Shown here piece by piece: positions 47,485 through 60,234 of a DNA stretch of 64,000 nt (the first letter of the stretch is position 1; each line of letters begins with the position of its first letter). The translations under genes were made by a program, and so were the position numbers. The notes beneath the pieces are model-generated. The model had not been told where the DNA came from. It ran no database searches and worked only from the letters and a program-made list of their open reading frames with translations. Source of the DNA: Allium sativum (Eukaryota > Streptophyta > Magnoliopsida > Asparagales > Amaryllidaceae); contig CM060910.1 in the NCBI GenBank assembly GCA_030737875.1, positions 248,528,427-248,592,426 on the forward strand. The letters run 5' to 3'.

Positions 47485-48688
47485 CATCAAAATCTCATAC
47501 CCAATATATAATATAAACTGGTACCTTTTTGTCGGGCATATCAACCCCATCACTTCCATATGCTATCAGCTCAGCATATACTAATATTAATCAAACCAAA
47601 CTCTAATCAATTTATCCTCAACACCACCATTTGCTTTTTACCAAGCCAAATTTTCATTTCAACTCAAGTTTCGTTCTTGATCCCCAACTCTTAACTTGAT
47701 TATCACCTTACACTTCACATTTGAATCTCACAATCAAATTTGCCTTGATATCGTTCTAATTCAAATCTCAATTACCACTTTACTGGCTTTACTTTAATTC
47801 AAATTTTCTTTCACAAATTTCTGTTAAATTTGTTTTTAATTCAAACAGTCTTTCCCTGGGAGTTTTTAAACAGTTTACTCTTTTCAAAAATCAAATTTTC
47901 CTTTTTGAAATTCAACTGAGCCCATAATCAATATTCCATTAGTTAAATCACTTCTCTATTTCTTTATCAATATTTGTTAACCAAATATTTTCAATAACCA
48001 TATTGGCCTTTTATGTTATTTGGAAAACATTTCCGAATATCTCCTTCCTTTATTTTCTAAATCAATAACCTTTATAATCCTATTTATAATTGGAAAATAC
48101 TCCAATTACTTTTCTCTTTTCCGATCTCGTTTATTTCTATACTTAGGAAATATTCTTTATTACATTTCCAAGCTTACACTTATTTGGGTTAAAACGGGTG
48201 TTGTGTAAAACGTCGTTACGACAACCCAAATACTATATTCAACTAACTCTTATTCAACATTGATCTTCGAGCCTGAAATCTTACTATTTATTTGTTAATA
48301 ATGAAATCAATCAAGTTGGGGTATAACTACCTCTCAGACCTTGACTGAATAACATTTATAACGTCAAAACAGATATGACTACTTACTCGAATAATCAATA
48401 CCATACAGCTACTTATTCACTTTGAAACACATATACGCTTCCTCTTTTTATTTTTACTAGATTTTATTCTAGACTTCCTTTTTGATTTTAATATTCTATT
48501 TCTAAGTTCATTTTCTTATTGACTTCTATATATATCGATACGTTGATTTCTAACTATCAATTATCTTAAAAATATTCTATCTCCTTAAATTCCCGGAAAA
48601 ATGCGCCATAACCTCCTTTGTACCGGGAGCATCGAGATATTTCAAATAGCCTCCCATGGCCCTCACCAATCCAAAAAGAAAAAGAAAA

Positions 48689-48712
48689 AGCCAAGAGGCT
48701 AGCCGATTCGGC
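48689..48712 (-). ncRNA. AGCC/GGCT twin mini-hairpins, LARD-B module 2
   Basis: On the + strand AGCC-AAGA-GGCT is followed by AGCC-GATTC-GGC, next to an A/G-rich tract as in LARD-1 and LARD-2. Confidence 0.45.
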
Positions 48713-49934
48713 GCATAAAATCTCATATATGAATTAAATACATACCTTTTCGTCGAGCATTCTATTTATATACCTTCATACCTTATCCATACCTATCTCA
48801 TGTATATTTATACATTTCTAATTCATTTCAACTTAATCCAATCATTTTAACTTAGTTTGTTAAGTGATTTTCAAATTACTGGTTTGCCCATTTCACCTTT
48901 TTATTTGAATATACATGTTCAAATATAATTTAACTTGTTTATCAACTAATTGAATTTCTTTTCAATTCTATTTGAATTTCCTATATTCAAATTCCATTTC
49001 AATTCTCTTATTCAGATTCTATACTTGAATTTCATTTCAAATCTCTTATTCAAATTTTATATTTGAATTTCGTTTCAATTTTCTTATTCAAAATCCATAT
49101 TTGAATTTCATTATTCAAATCTATTTGAATTCTCTTTATTTCATTTCAATTCCCTTTGAATCTTCTATATTCAAATTCCAAATTCAATTCTATTTGAATC
49201 TTCTTTATTCAAATTTCCTTTTCAATTTTATTTGAATCCTCTACATTCAAATTTCATTTCACTTTCGATATTCAAATCCTATATTTGAAATCTCTTATAT
49301 TTTCTATATCCAAACGCCATTTGAATTTCTATATCCAAATTCTATATCACTTCCATTGAATTTCATATATTCAAACTCCCTTTGAATTTCTATATTTGAA
49401 TCCTATTATTACTCTATATGAATTCTATATTCAATTTTCCATTATTTCAAATTCTATTTTGAAATTCTATATTCACTTTTCCATTATTTAAATCTTCTTT
49501 ATTCAAATCTCATTTGAATTTCTATATTCAAATCCCCTTTGAATTTTCTTATTCAAATTCCCTTTCAAACTTTCTTTATTCATTCTTTACATAAGTCTCG
49601 ATTTCAATTCCTTTTGAAATCGATATTTCTACCTTTGGAAAATAGATTTCCCTTTCAATTTAACACTTGTATTTTTATTTCTGAATTATCCAATGATAAT
49701 TCTTTTCACTTCATTTATAAACTTCGTTTATAAAGGAACTATTTATAAACTTCGTTTATAAAGGAACTTCTCGTTTTATTTCTTTTAAACAAGTTAATAT
49801 TTCAAATCTATTTAAAAGTTCAAATTCTATTTTATAAATCCCATTTTGAAATTCAACACAACTTGTCTTTCCCAAAACTAATTCAAAACAGTATCTCTGG
49901 TAGTAATCCGTCACTTACAACTCGAAAATGAATA

Positions 49935-49959
49935 CTGATGATGCAGCTGTCATCATCAG
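49935..49959 (-). ncRNA. Dimerization-site-like hairpin, LARD-B
   Basis: On - the stem CTGATGAT/ATCATCAG closes a 9-nt loop GACAGCTGC, with the palindrome CAGCTG at loop positions 3-8. It is about 620 nt downstream of the PBS. The stem core is the same as in LARD-1 and LARD-2, the palindrome is different. Confidence 0.6.
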
Positions 49960-50577
49960 AATCTATTTTCCAGCGATCAAAGTGAGTTCAATACTATAAA
50001 ACCATTTCTATCATTTCCACTTTGAAATCCATTTCAAAATATAATTCACACTGCTTGTAAAACAATTTAAAATCTCCCAGGATCTTAAATTTTCCTCACT
50101 ATTAATCCAAATCCATTTACAAACACTTATCCAATTTTCCAGAATTTTAATTCAATTTCTGGTTTAAGTTTCAGATTCAACTCATCTGATTTCACGTATT
50201 TCACTTATATGAATTCCGATTGGTTATTTACATAACCATTTTTACTTATAATCTTACTCGATTATAGTCACAACCAATATATCCAATATATATCAAAATA
50301 TACTTTGGGTAAACTTATTTTAATTTACCCTCTTTTCAAAACATACCATGCCGACCCATCGTACTCGAGTGTTTAGTAACTCCTACCGATACAGTGGATC
50401 AAATTGATCGACCGGAACTCATAAACAACTCAACCAATGAATCTTCACAATATAAAATTATTTTTATATCATATACAAATACGTTCACTCGTATATATAC
50501 ACTCAAACTCAATCTAGGGTATTACTAACCCTATCTCTACCGAGTCACGCCACAGAGCCAAGTAATTCTTAACTTAA

Positions 50578-50589
50578 GCTCTGATACCA
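50578..50589 (-). other. Primer binding site of LARD-B (tRNA-iMet)
   Basis: On - TGGTATCAGAGC, exact, two bases after the 5' LTR. Confidence 0.92.
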
Positions 50590-50591
50590 AC

Positions 50592-53500
50592 TGTAACGAC
50601 CCGGATTTTGAGCGACTTTGGTCATCGACATAAGCTCGATGTCGATAACCAAAACATTGAAAAATCCTGGTAATTAGTGAAAGAAATTAGAGGGTGAGGA
50701 AAGATAAGATAGAAACTTAGAATAGAAGAAGAAGAAGAACACAACATCAGAGTAACACGAATCTCACAGTGGAACAAATAACATATAATATATGTAACAT
50801 AACTTTGAAATATACATCTGTATTTGAATATACATCGTTATCAAAGTACAACACTTACAACACAGTGGAATAATAATAGCGATATAATTCTGAAGCCTCC
50901 TGCTCCAGCTCTTCAACTATATCTGTAAAATCCCGACTACTTGACTGCCCGTACAAATTTAGGCACCCAAGAGTTTAGGGAAAACAACAAATGAAACTCC
51001 GGGTCAGTCATGGGACTGGTATGAGTAAAACAGTTTAAAAACAGTTCAAGCAGGTAAACTATATCTCATAAGACCACGCCGCATAACGGAACGGGTTTTT
51101 CCCTTATGAGAATCCAAAATAACTTTATATCAAAAACCTTTTGATATTATAATAATGTCTATCAACCACAGTTTATATATAATCATCTAGCAGAAACGCT
51201 TTCATCTCACGTTCTACATATATAGTATACAATCAAAACCGCAAGCAAGTATTGGGTAATGGATTTCCAACTATGACAAGGTATGGAACCACCTTTCGCT
51301 TGTGTACCTCTAGAGAGGAATACACTGGGTTCAACAAGAACATCTTGCAACCCAGCCACACATGACCGACCACTCATTTCTCTTGAGCGTATCGAATGTA
51401 TATCACCAACAGTTGGGATCAGCAACCGTTTCCCGAATGGGACAGCATCAACAATAGATTTTTAGAAGTAAATGAAACTCTAGATCAGGTGATTATACAC
51501 CCTACTTCGGTGCGACCGACTTAGCCATGCTGCCTGCCCGATTTCTGTCATTTACCGGATGATGAGGCTAGAAGCTACGCTCTATCATCACACCAGATTC
51601 ACTTTGAATGCCACATCGTCAAATCCATCAAATCACCGATTGACGTCCTCAACCATACATTACGTGTTAGCTAAAAGAAGTTTCCTTCTTCGCTTCCACT
51701 CTTGGTACGGTTGCTGAAATCAATATACGTGATCGTCTGGAAATACTCTGTCAGACATCCGTCCATACAAGTCATCCAGGAATAGGATGAACCGAAGGCA
51801 CTATTCTGTAAACAGGATAGCCCTTGCATAACTCCGTCTTCAATTTCCTTTGACATATATGATTCGCAACGCTTATGCTAATACAGAGTGGTTCTTTGGA
51901 TAATAATCCAACCGGTCTCTCCATATTAACAACGTTAAAATGGTCAAAACTTCGATAGTCTGCGATTTAACTATCGAAGAAAACAGGTGTGCAAACAACG
52001 ATTTCATTTCCAAATGGAAATTTATATCGATCAAACATCATTCAACATTTATCTCTTTATTTCATAAATTTACTTATCTCCTGTTTCCCTATATTCAACA
52101 TTTGCTATTTTCTAAATTTAGAAAATATACGTTATTAACAATGGAAAACATTTCCATTTCTTGTTTTCTTTATTAGAAAACATTTCTGGTTTCTTATTTG
52201 GAAAACATTTCCAAAGCTTCTTCATTGGACTTAGACAGATGTTTTGAACAAACCATCGCGATGCCAACTCAAACCATTTCCTTTACTGTCGAACCTTAAC
52301 TATTCCTTAGTTAAAAACGAAGCCAATCAAGTTGGGGTAGAACTACCTCTCAGACCTTACCTGAACAACATTTCTGACTTTGAAATAGGCAAAGTTCACT
52401 TTATATTTCTTTACTAACTTCCTTACTTAACCCTCCTTCGAATAGCTATATTCGATTGACTCTTTTCACTTAACTCTATTCGATTAACCCTTATCAATTA
52501 ACTCTATTGGACTAACACTACTGGATTAACTCTATTTGACTAATGCTATTGATTTACCCATTTCACTTAACTCCTTTCGAATAAACTATATTCGATAACT
52601 CATTTTACTTTGTTCGAATAAACTATATTCGATTAACTCATTTGCTTCTATTCGAATAACTATATTCGATTAACTCATTTGCTTTCTATTCAAATAAACT
52701 ATATTCGATTAACTCATTTGCTTTCTATTCGAACAAACTATATTCGATTAACTCCTTTTAACTTTCTCACTAATCGATTAAACTAACATCGATTAGCTCC
52801 TTTGCTTCAACTCAAATCGATTAAACTAACATCGATTAGCTCCTTTTAACTTTCTATTCTAATCGATTAAACTAACATCGATTAGCTCCTTTTAACTTTC
52901 TATTCTAATCGATTAAACTATTCATTTATAAAGATTTACTTTTAGTAACAGTTCTTCACTTTACAAATGATTTCCCTTTTATAAAACTCTATTCGTTTTA
53001 AAAACATTTTTCCCTTTTATTTACTTTCGAAATATTTCCTTTTATAAAATCTGTTGATTTTATAAAATCCCTTTATTTCAATATACATTGAAATAAATCC
53101 TTTTTACATCCCAGGGTCTTTTACGATATTTAAAATATCGAATAAAATGACCAACATCATTCCAACACCCATAATCCATAACAGATTATATAACACGTCA
53201 TATATCACAATATATGAAAACAGTAAAATAAATGTTGAGGAATCCAGTTGGATTCCTCCGACCTGTTTCCCTGGATCACAGATGTTAACAATATAGATAA
53301 CATCACTTTTCAGTTCCATATGATATATTCTGTTAAACAAAATCAATATAGAAATTCAACTAACTGACTAGCAGTTCAATCAAACAGTCAACACACAATA
53401 AATCATCCAATATCTAACAGTTCTAAAAATACAACATGAAATTATAAACTTTTCAGAGTTAGTGAGATTTACTCACATTGGCAGTTCATCGTTAAAGAAC

Positions 53501-55620
53501 GATAAACTGTTGTTTGATTTGAATCAAACAATTTATTTCGCCATAAATCCATACGAGCCCCAATCCACTTCCAGTCAGTTCCAGAATGTAGTGTCGGTCT
53601 ATACGATCCTATCGCATCTGATCGTTCAAGATTCTGATGATGTACAAGCAAGTTATGGTCATTTCAAATTAATACATGATTTAAATGGATTATAACTTTA
53701 AACTAAGCTAATTAATTTATTTAAGATGGCTTAACCTTTTATTTTATTTCAGCCCATTAATATCAGCAGGCCCAACATCCTAAAAGCCCAGACCCTGCTT
53801 CCTTTACTAACCGTCTTCTTCAACGTCCGCCTCTCATACACATCATTCCAGTGATACATTTACTTCACCATGCAAACCTTTCCTCAATCCATGTTTCACT
53901 TCCTTTTTCATAAACCAGAACTTGCACCTTAATACACTCCAGTATTTCCTACTTTCTTCCTCCTGTCTTCTTTCATGACTACCGAACCCCCCAACAACAA
54001 GACACGTGAAACCACTCCCTCATCCATCATTCTTCAGTACATTTTCACGTCCCCTCTTCTACTGCTATTACTCCCTCCTTCTTCTTCATTTCGTGCAAAG
54101 CCATTTACTCCCACTCCTTCTTCCCTACTCACGAACGCAGGCTTCCTATCCATTTTCCAGAACTTCTCCCCTCTAGTTCCTCTCCATTTCACTCCCTGTA
54201 CACATGCTAACCCCTCTTCATCAAGTGGACCCTTTCAACATTTTCCAAACTGCACCCTCGGATACAAACTACATCGCAGCCTTCCTACTGCAGCTTCCTG
54301 CTCTCACGCACCTGTTGTTCCAAACCAAGACCACCCTCCTCATTTACTTACCCACGTTTTGTCGATCTCTCAGCTGTAAAACGCAGCAACTTCCTTTATC
54401 CCCCCCCCCCACCGTCTTCGAACTGGGTCAGATCCCGCCTGAACACAAAATCGCAACTCCTATTCGACGCTGCCTGGAAACTCTAGTTTTCTGCGCCCTG
54501 GAATCCACGAACAGAATTATCTGCGAACTGCTCAAAACGTGTATGGATGTATCGAGCAACTATTTTAGTTTGAGAATTTTTAGGATTTAGATGATTTGTT
54601 TTTTTTATTATTGAAGCCGTGATTTTCTCGTTTGGAAACAAGAAGCTGGCGGCTCCTTCTTTGCGAATGAGATGGGAAGACAGTCCCGTATCTAGGCAGT
54701 ATGATATATATACGGTTTTAAAAATGAAACGTGGTGGTGTGAACTTCAATCATGGTCTTGTGGTTAACGGGATATGCAACGTGGTTGAATAGAGGACCAT
54801 GCATATATATTATTAAGTCTGCTGAATTTCGTTAAGTAAAATCATTTCATGTCAGAGCTAGTACGGACTGAAATAGGGATACAGTCGTGTCGAGTGATGA
54901 GCCACGATCCCAAAAATATAATAATACCGGTAGATGGACTCATATTGTGAAACCCCGAAATGTTGATTATAGGGTGCAAAATACTCCAAATAAAAAGTTG
55001 CTTATTTAATTAATTAAAAATTACAGTAAAATTCTAAAAATTAAATTATCACTATTTCCTAAAAGAACCTTGTCTGAATTCACACCCAATATCTAGTTAT
55101 ATTGAATAATCCGTTACGGTCGATAAACGATTCTATAGTGACTATTTTAAAATTTGATTTGGACATATCTCAAAATCTATACGACGAAATCCCGATTTTT
55201 CTCTTCCACTAGAAAGATATACTCCACCAGCTCCACACGTTTCTTGTTTCACAGAAATCCGATTTAAAACGAATCATGTACATTCAGTTGAAGTTCGAAT
55301 CGCCAATTTACGAACTGCAGCGCTATTTCAAGCTCGATTATAATTATATTATAATTCCTCGTTCAAACTGTCGTCGTTTAAATATATTCGTTATTATAAT
55401 TCAACTCCAAACTGAATTATATATACTTTGAATTGTCCAGTTCACATTATATTGTCAATTCACTAATTTCGACTATTTCAAAATTAAATATATTATTTAA
55501 TTTATTATTTTAATTAAATATTTAATATTATTTAATTCCACGATCATTAAATTCACTAAACCACCATTTATATAATTAAATAAATTAATCATAATACCCC
55601 TGCCAATGCGGGTCATTACA
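50592..55620 (-). repeat. 5' LTR of LARD-B
   Basis: Uninterrupted copy (5029 bp) of the LTR at 37649-47167, differing by an estimated 1-3 percent. It keeps the empty site of the solo LTR (about 51894-51898). Array 52430-52920, TATA-like box 54705-54712, CAGTC hairpin 51005-51018. A C-run near 54401-54410 is expanded relative to the other LTR. Confidence 0.92.
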
Positions 55621-55625
55621 CAGAT
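55621..55625. repeat. Target site duplication of LARD-B, right copy (CAGAT)
   Basis: Identical to 37644-37648. Confidence 0.92.
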
Positions 55626-58600
55626 ATATATTTAATAGAAATCAACCACACAGACTAAAATCCAATGTCAGACACACAGTCCATTTACAAGTTCGTTCTG
55701 GGTCTGAACGAAAACGGAGGCACCTAGTACCCCGCATATCCATCGATCTTCAAGTACGTCTGGACGATCACCAACTGTTTCCATCTTCTTGGGTGTACAT
55801 CCCAATCAAGATCATCAGTAATCACCCAAACGACGTGAAGACCTCCGGTCTTCGACCACCGTCCTCGTCTTCGACTTATCGTCGTATCAGTTATTTAGAA
55901 TGGGATAAACCCAGTCTTCCCGAATAACTCGCGTATATAATAAACATGTGTTACACAAACACAACATACGCCTCATTCCAATTCATCAGTCACTAACCGT
56001 AAATTAACAAGAGAATAATTCCCCGAATATTAATCCCGAAGGCCGAAACCAACATCAGATCAATATCCAGAAAACCATTCTGCTTAGCTAACCGACAGTT
56101 AGTTTCTAAATTTCACATTCATAGGGAAAGGTTCCCATTTATTTTATCAAAGATAAATTCCTTGAATTTATTCTTTAATCTTCTTTTGAATATCTATTCG
56201 ACTAGTCGGGATTAACGAACCTTACTGAAGTAATCATTTGTTTTAATTTCCCAATCCCAACCTATTCATCCCATGAAGTAAAACTGGTTATACTTCATAT
56301 CTAACACCACGATGTTATCGGTAAATTCAATTACCATTTCACGTTCAAATCTAATTAAAGATTTAACTAACGCCTGGAGCAAAACTGGTGATACTCCATT
56401 CTCGATCATTTCAATCTAATTAAAGATTCATTAAAACTCCACTTAGTTTTAATCTTTGACTGGGTTAAAGAATCAGTGTCATTTAAAACACGGTTCACGA
56501 TAAACCCAAAATCACATCACATTTCAATCAGTTCCTAACCGTAAAGTAGCAAGTGAGCAATTCCCTAAGTATTAACCCCGAATGCCGAAACCAAAATCAG
56601 GTCAATACCTCTGAAACCATTCAACTTAACCAATCTCCAATTAGTTTCTGATTTTCTTAACTCCTTTGGGTCTAAGAATAGTATTATTGAAGATACCGTT
56701 CACGACAACCCAAAATCCCATTCCATTAATTATCGGGTTAAAGAACAAGTATTATTTAAAAACACTTTCACGATAAACCCAAAAATCAATATCAATTCAA
56801 TTCCACTTAAATATTATTTAATTGGTACACTTCATTAAATCTAAATAAAAAGATTTAATCTTTTCACAACTGGGTTCAAGAACAGTGCTAATGAAGACCA
56901 TTCACGAAAAACCCAAATCACATTTGATATTAAATACAAGGCTCTGAATAGAAAATATACCGGCTTACATTCAATATCAAATTCTACGACCAACAAATAT
57001 CGTATTGGAAATAACGATATATATATATCTATATCTTTCAAATTCCCATAACAATATCTGTATCATCACGAAATCCAACATTGAAATATTCCGAAGACAA
57101 TTTCGATTCAAATCCATTCCAATATAATTATTGGAAACTTTGGTTATTTTCAAAACCATTTCAAATCCAATTTATTTATTTAAATTTAAATAGAATTCTA
57201 ATTCTAGTTCAAAACTAGTTCATTTCGATAAAAATCTTTTTTATCTTTTCAAATATGGAGTTTTTCATCCCAATTCTTCACAAATCATTTCTTATGATTT
57301 TACACAAATTATTACTATTTTTAATAATTTTATCAAGGCCCGTACAGTCGATTTCCATCAACGGCTATCGAACTGCACTTACAGTGACCTTTTCCAAATT
57401 CGATTTGGACATAATTCCAAATATAACCGTTAGATTTCAAATTTCTAATATTCGTTAGAAAGCTTTTTTCGATACGAACCCAACGGTTCTGATTTTAGGA
57501 GAATCCGACGGTCGGATCTCCTGTAATATCCGTTCGAAGTCAATGGTCGAAATTCGCGAACTGCCACGGCGCGGCGCGTTCTATTCAGGCCGTTATATTA
57601 TATATATAATATATATAATATATACTTCGTCGATTTCAATTCAAAACGTGCTTTATAAATCGTTTAAATTCGTTTTCAAAACGGTTTCAACTTCATATTC
57701 AATTTCAAATCAAAATTGAATATTCCAATATAAATTCGTTTTAAATTCATTTCAAATCGATTTCAATTCAATTTCAATTCGAATTCGTTTTACATTCAAT
57801 TCAATTCGAATTCATTTATATTCAATTTCAATTCTTTTCGAAAAATCAGATTTTGAAATCACTTTCGATATTCATTATAAAATGAATAAAATCGATATAA
57901 ATATCGTTCACGTCAAAATGGCGTAAATCTAATCAACACGGCTTCATATATTCATATTTTCAAATATTCTATTTCGAATATTTCTATTTCAAATATTTCT
58001 ATTCAAATATTTCTTTTTCAAATATTTCTATTTCAAATATTTCTTTTTCAAAACTGGAATGAGGCCCAATCAATTACCATATAATGTTAATTATATGGAT
58101 TTTCTACAACACATGTATACAATAACAACGATGAATAATCAACCATCATCCAAAGTGCATTCTACACTGTATGAGCATCGAATATAAATATTTAACGCTC
58201 ATAACAGTCTGTCAATCAATCGATCGACATACAACTAACTATTGGGATTAGTGTATGTCATATATCATCCAAATACCCGTGTGGGGTTTCAAACAATCAA
58301 ACACAGATTTTATTTGTGCAGTTGGGCGATGTGTAAAATTTATCGTCCCAATCAATATCAGTCAAATGTGTGTATACAAACAAATCATCCGATTTGTTTA
58401 TTTTTGTTTCATCTCATATACACGTTAAAAATTCTATTTTTAATATAAAATATTTTTAACTATATAAATATTTTATTTTATTTCACATCATATAACACAA
58501 TCACTACACATCAAAATCAAACAACCAAGCATACAAGCCGTCCATGGTCTGTGGACGACGGGTGTCGGGTGCTACTAAACACCGTCTGCATCCTAGTATA

Positions 58601-59531
58601 TATATTATAAACTAGAAATAAAATTATATTGAAATGTGAGAAGTTCTCACAGAATTGCTAATCCAATCCCACGACTCTTCTTATGTAGAAGTCTTCGCCG
58701 TTCTCGCCTCTTTCCACTTTCTTTGCCCGTATTCTCTACATATGTAAAAATCACATTTTTACTTCGCTATTCAATATATAAAAATCGAATTTTTACTTTG
58801 CTATTCAATATATAAAAATCGAATTTTTCTTTTCTATTCAATATATAAAAATCGAATTTTTACTTGCTATTCAATATATAAAATCGAATTTTTACTTTGC
58901 TATTCAATATATAAAAATCGAATTTTTACTTCGCTATTCAATATATAAAAATCGAATTTTTACTTCGCTATTCAATATATAAAAATCGAATTTTTACTTC
59001 GTTTTCCTTTGCCACGCTTACATATTGATTCGAAAAATTATGAAATTTGAAACCTAGCAATAACTTTACATCATGGATCCAACAAAAGTGGTTTCGTCGA
59101 AATCCGAGGTCGTTTGCAAAATGACTATTTTTAAGGGCCTGAATTTCATAGCGACTATTCTGAAATTTCAACTGGACGTATCTTTTGATTCCCGCTATGA
59201 AATTTTGATTTCTAGGATTCGTTGGAAAGATATTCTCTATTAGATTCTATTATTTTTTGTTTCGCTAAAATCCGGTTTATTTTTCACCCGGTACATTCAT
59301 TTGAAGTTTGAAATCGAATTATCGAACTACCACGCCATTTTCAATTCCTTTTATAAATTAAAATAAATATTTATATTCTATCGTCGATTCAAACGAATAT
59401 ATACGTCCGAATTCTATCTAAAATAAATTTCTCGTCGATATTATTTAAAATAATCCATTTTAAATAATCAAAATTCGCTAAAATTGCCAAAATAAAAATT
59501 TTAAACTGGCCCAGATTTCCAGGTTATTACA
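55626..59531 (-). repeat. LARD-2 3' LTR, 5' part
   Basis: The reverse complement is collinear with LARD-1 from 3468 to about 9620. It starts on - with TGTAATAACCTGG at 59531. Relative to LARD-1 it lacks about 1.77 kb (the equivalents of 3988-5756), including the TATA box and GC-rich minisatellite. It also lacks most of the two AT-rich arrays. It has a tandem duplication of a ~540-bp segment (55996-56110 and 56535-56640). Confidence 0.8.
58750..59010. repeat. Tandem array of ~32-bp units (aaaaatcgaatttttacttcgc)
   Basis: About eight to nine units in LARD-2. The equivalent place in LARD-1 (5725-5815) has about three. The array sits at the edge of the 1.77-kb deletion. Confidence 0.8.
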
Positions 59532-59791
59532 ATCTCCCCCACTTAAAACTTTTCGTCCCCAAAAAGGAACAAAGCCGAAAGTTGTTTCACAAATCAACCC
59601 AACTTTCATTATTTTCATTACGGCTTAAGTTCTTCAACTTTTTAGTTTCTAAGAACTTTTCAAAAATTTCAAAAATTTGGCTAACACCCTAAATTTCCGA
59701 AAAATTTCGCCATAACCTCCCCTGCACCGGGAGCACGGGAAAATCCCGAAATTGCCATACAGGCCTTCTGATCTCGAAAAGAAAAAGAAAA

Positions 59792-59815
59792 AGCCAAGCG
59801 GCTAGCCAATCGGCT
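59792..59815 (-). ncRNA. Twin AGCC-N4-GGCT mini-hairpins, LARD-2
   Basis: AGCC-AAGC-GGCT and AGCC-AATC-GGCT on +, both perfect, beside an AAAAAGAAAAAG tract. Confidence 0.5.
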
Positions 59816-60205
59816 CATAAAATCATCATCACCCAAACAAAACAGTAAATTATGATAAATATGTACCTATTTGTTGGGCAAACAAATTTTATTCTCTGCT
59901 CTAGCCTCCTTGCTATGACCTATTCAATGTAAGTACAAGTATATGCAAGCAAATGCGACCAAATTTCAATACAATTCAATATTTGATACAATTAGGCGTA
60001 ATGGTTCAAAATTATCAAACAAACAGACAAACAACACAAACATCAATCAATTAGTGGATTAACGTTTCAAACACATAATTTTGCTATATAGTCAAAAATC
60101 ACATTTTTGATGCCAAATCACAATAATAGGCCCTATCTAATTTTGGTTCTCACACCAGTCAATAGGAAATATATAAATATCACACCTTCGACACTCGAAC
60201 ACTAA

Positions 60206-60234
60206 TTCTGATGATGAAGCTTCAATCATCAGAA
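60206..60234 (-). ncRNA. Dimerization-site-like hairpin, LARD-2
   Basis: On - the 10-bp stem TTCTGATGAT/ATCATCAGAA closes the 9-nt loop TGAAGCTTC, with the palindrome AAGCTT at loop positions 3-8. The outer stem pairs differ from LARD-1 (T-A/A-T order) and are compensated. Confidence 0.6.

Larger units (their letters stand above)
47168..50591 (-). other. Interior domain of LARD-B (non-coding)
   Basis: 3.4 kb, AT-rich, with no coding similarity. A module related to the LARD-1/2 interior (PPT-side block with the AGCC/GGCT hairpins) occurs twice, at about 47330-47550 and 48590-48790, so the interior grew by duplicating that module. Bases 48950-49640 are a degenerate array of ttcaaattctatttgaattt words. 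The dimerization-type hairpin is at 49935-49959. Confidence 0.75.
37649..55620 (-). mobile_element. LARD-B: non-autonomous LTR element with 5.0-kb LTRs
   Basis: LTRs at 37649-47167 (about 5040 bp once the 4479-bp solo-LTR insertion and its duplication are removed) and 50592-55620 (5029 bp) flank a 3424-bp interior. It has a perfect CAGAT duplication, an exact initiator-Met PBS and a PPT. No coding frame for gag or pol is present. The proportions fit the classical LARD definition. It shares with LARD-1 the 3'-terminal LTR block (dyads), the AGCC/GGCT hairpins and the dimerization-type hairpin. Confidence 0.92.
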
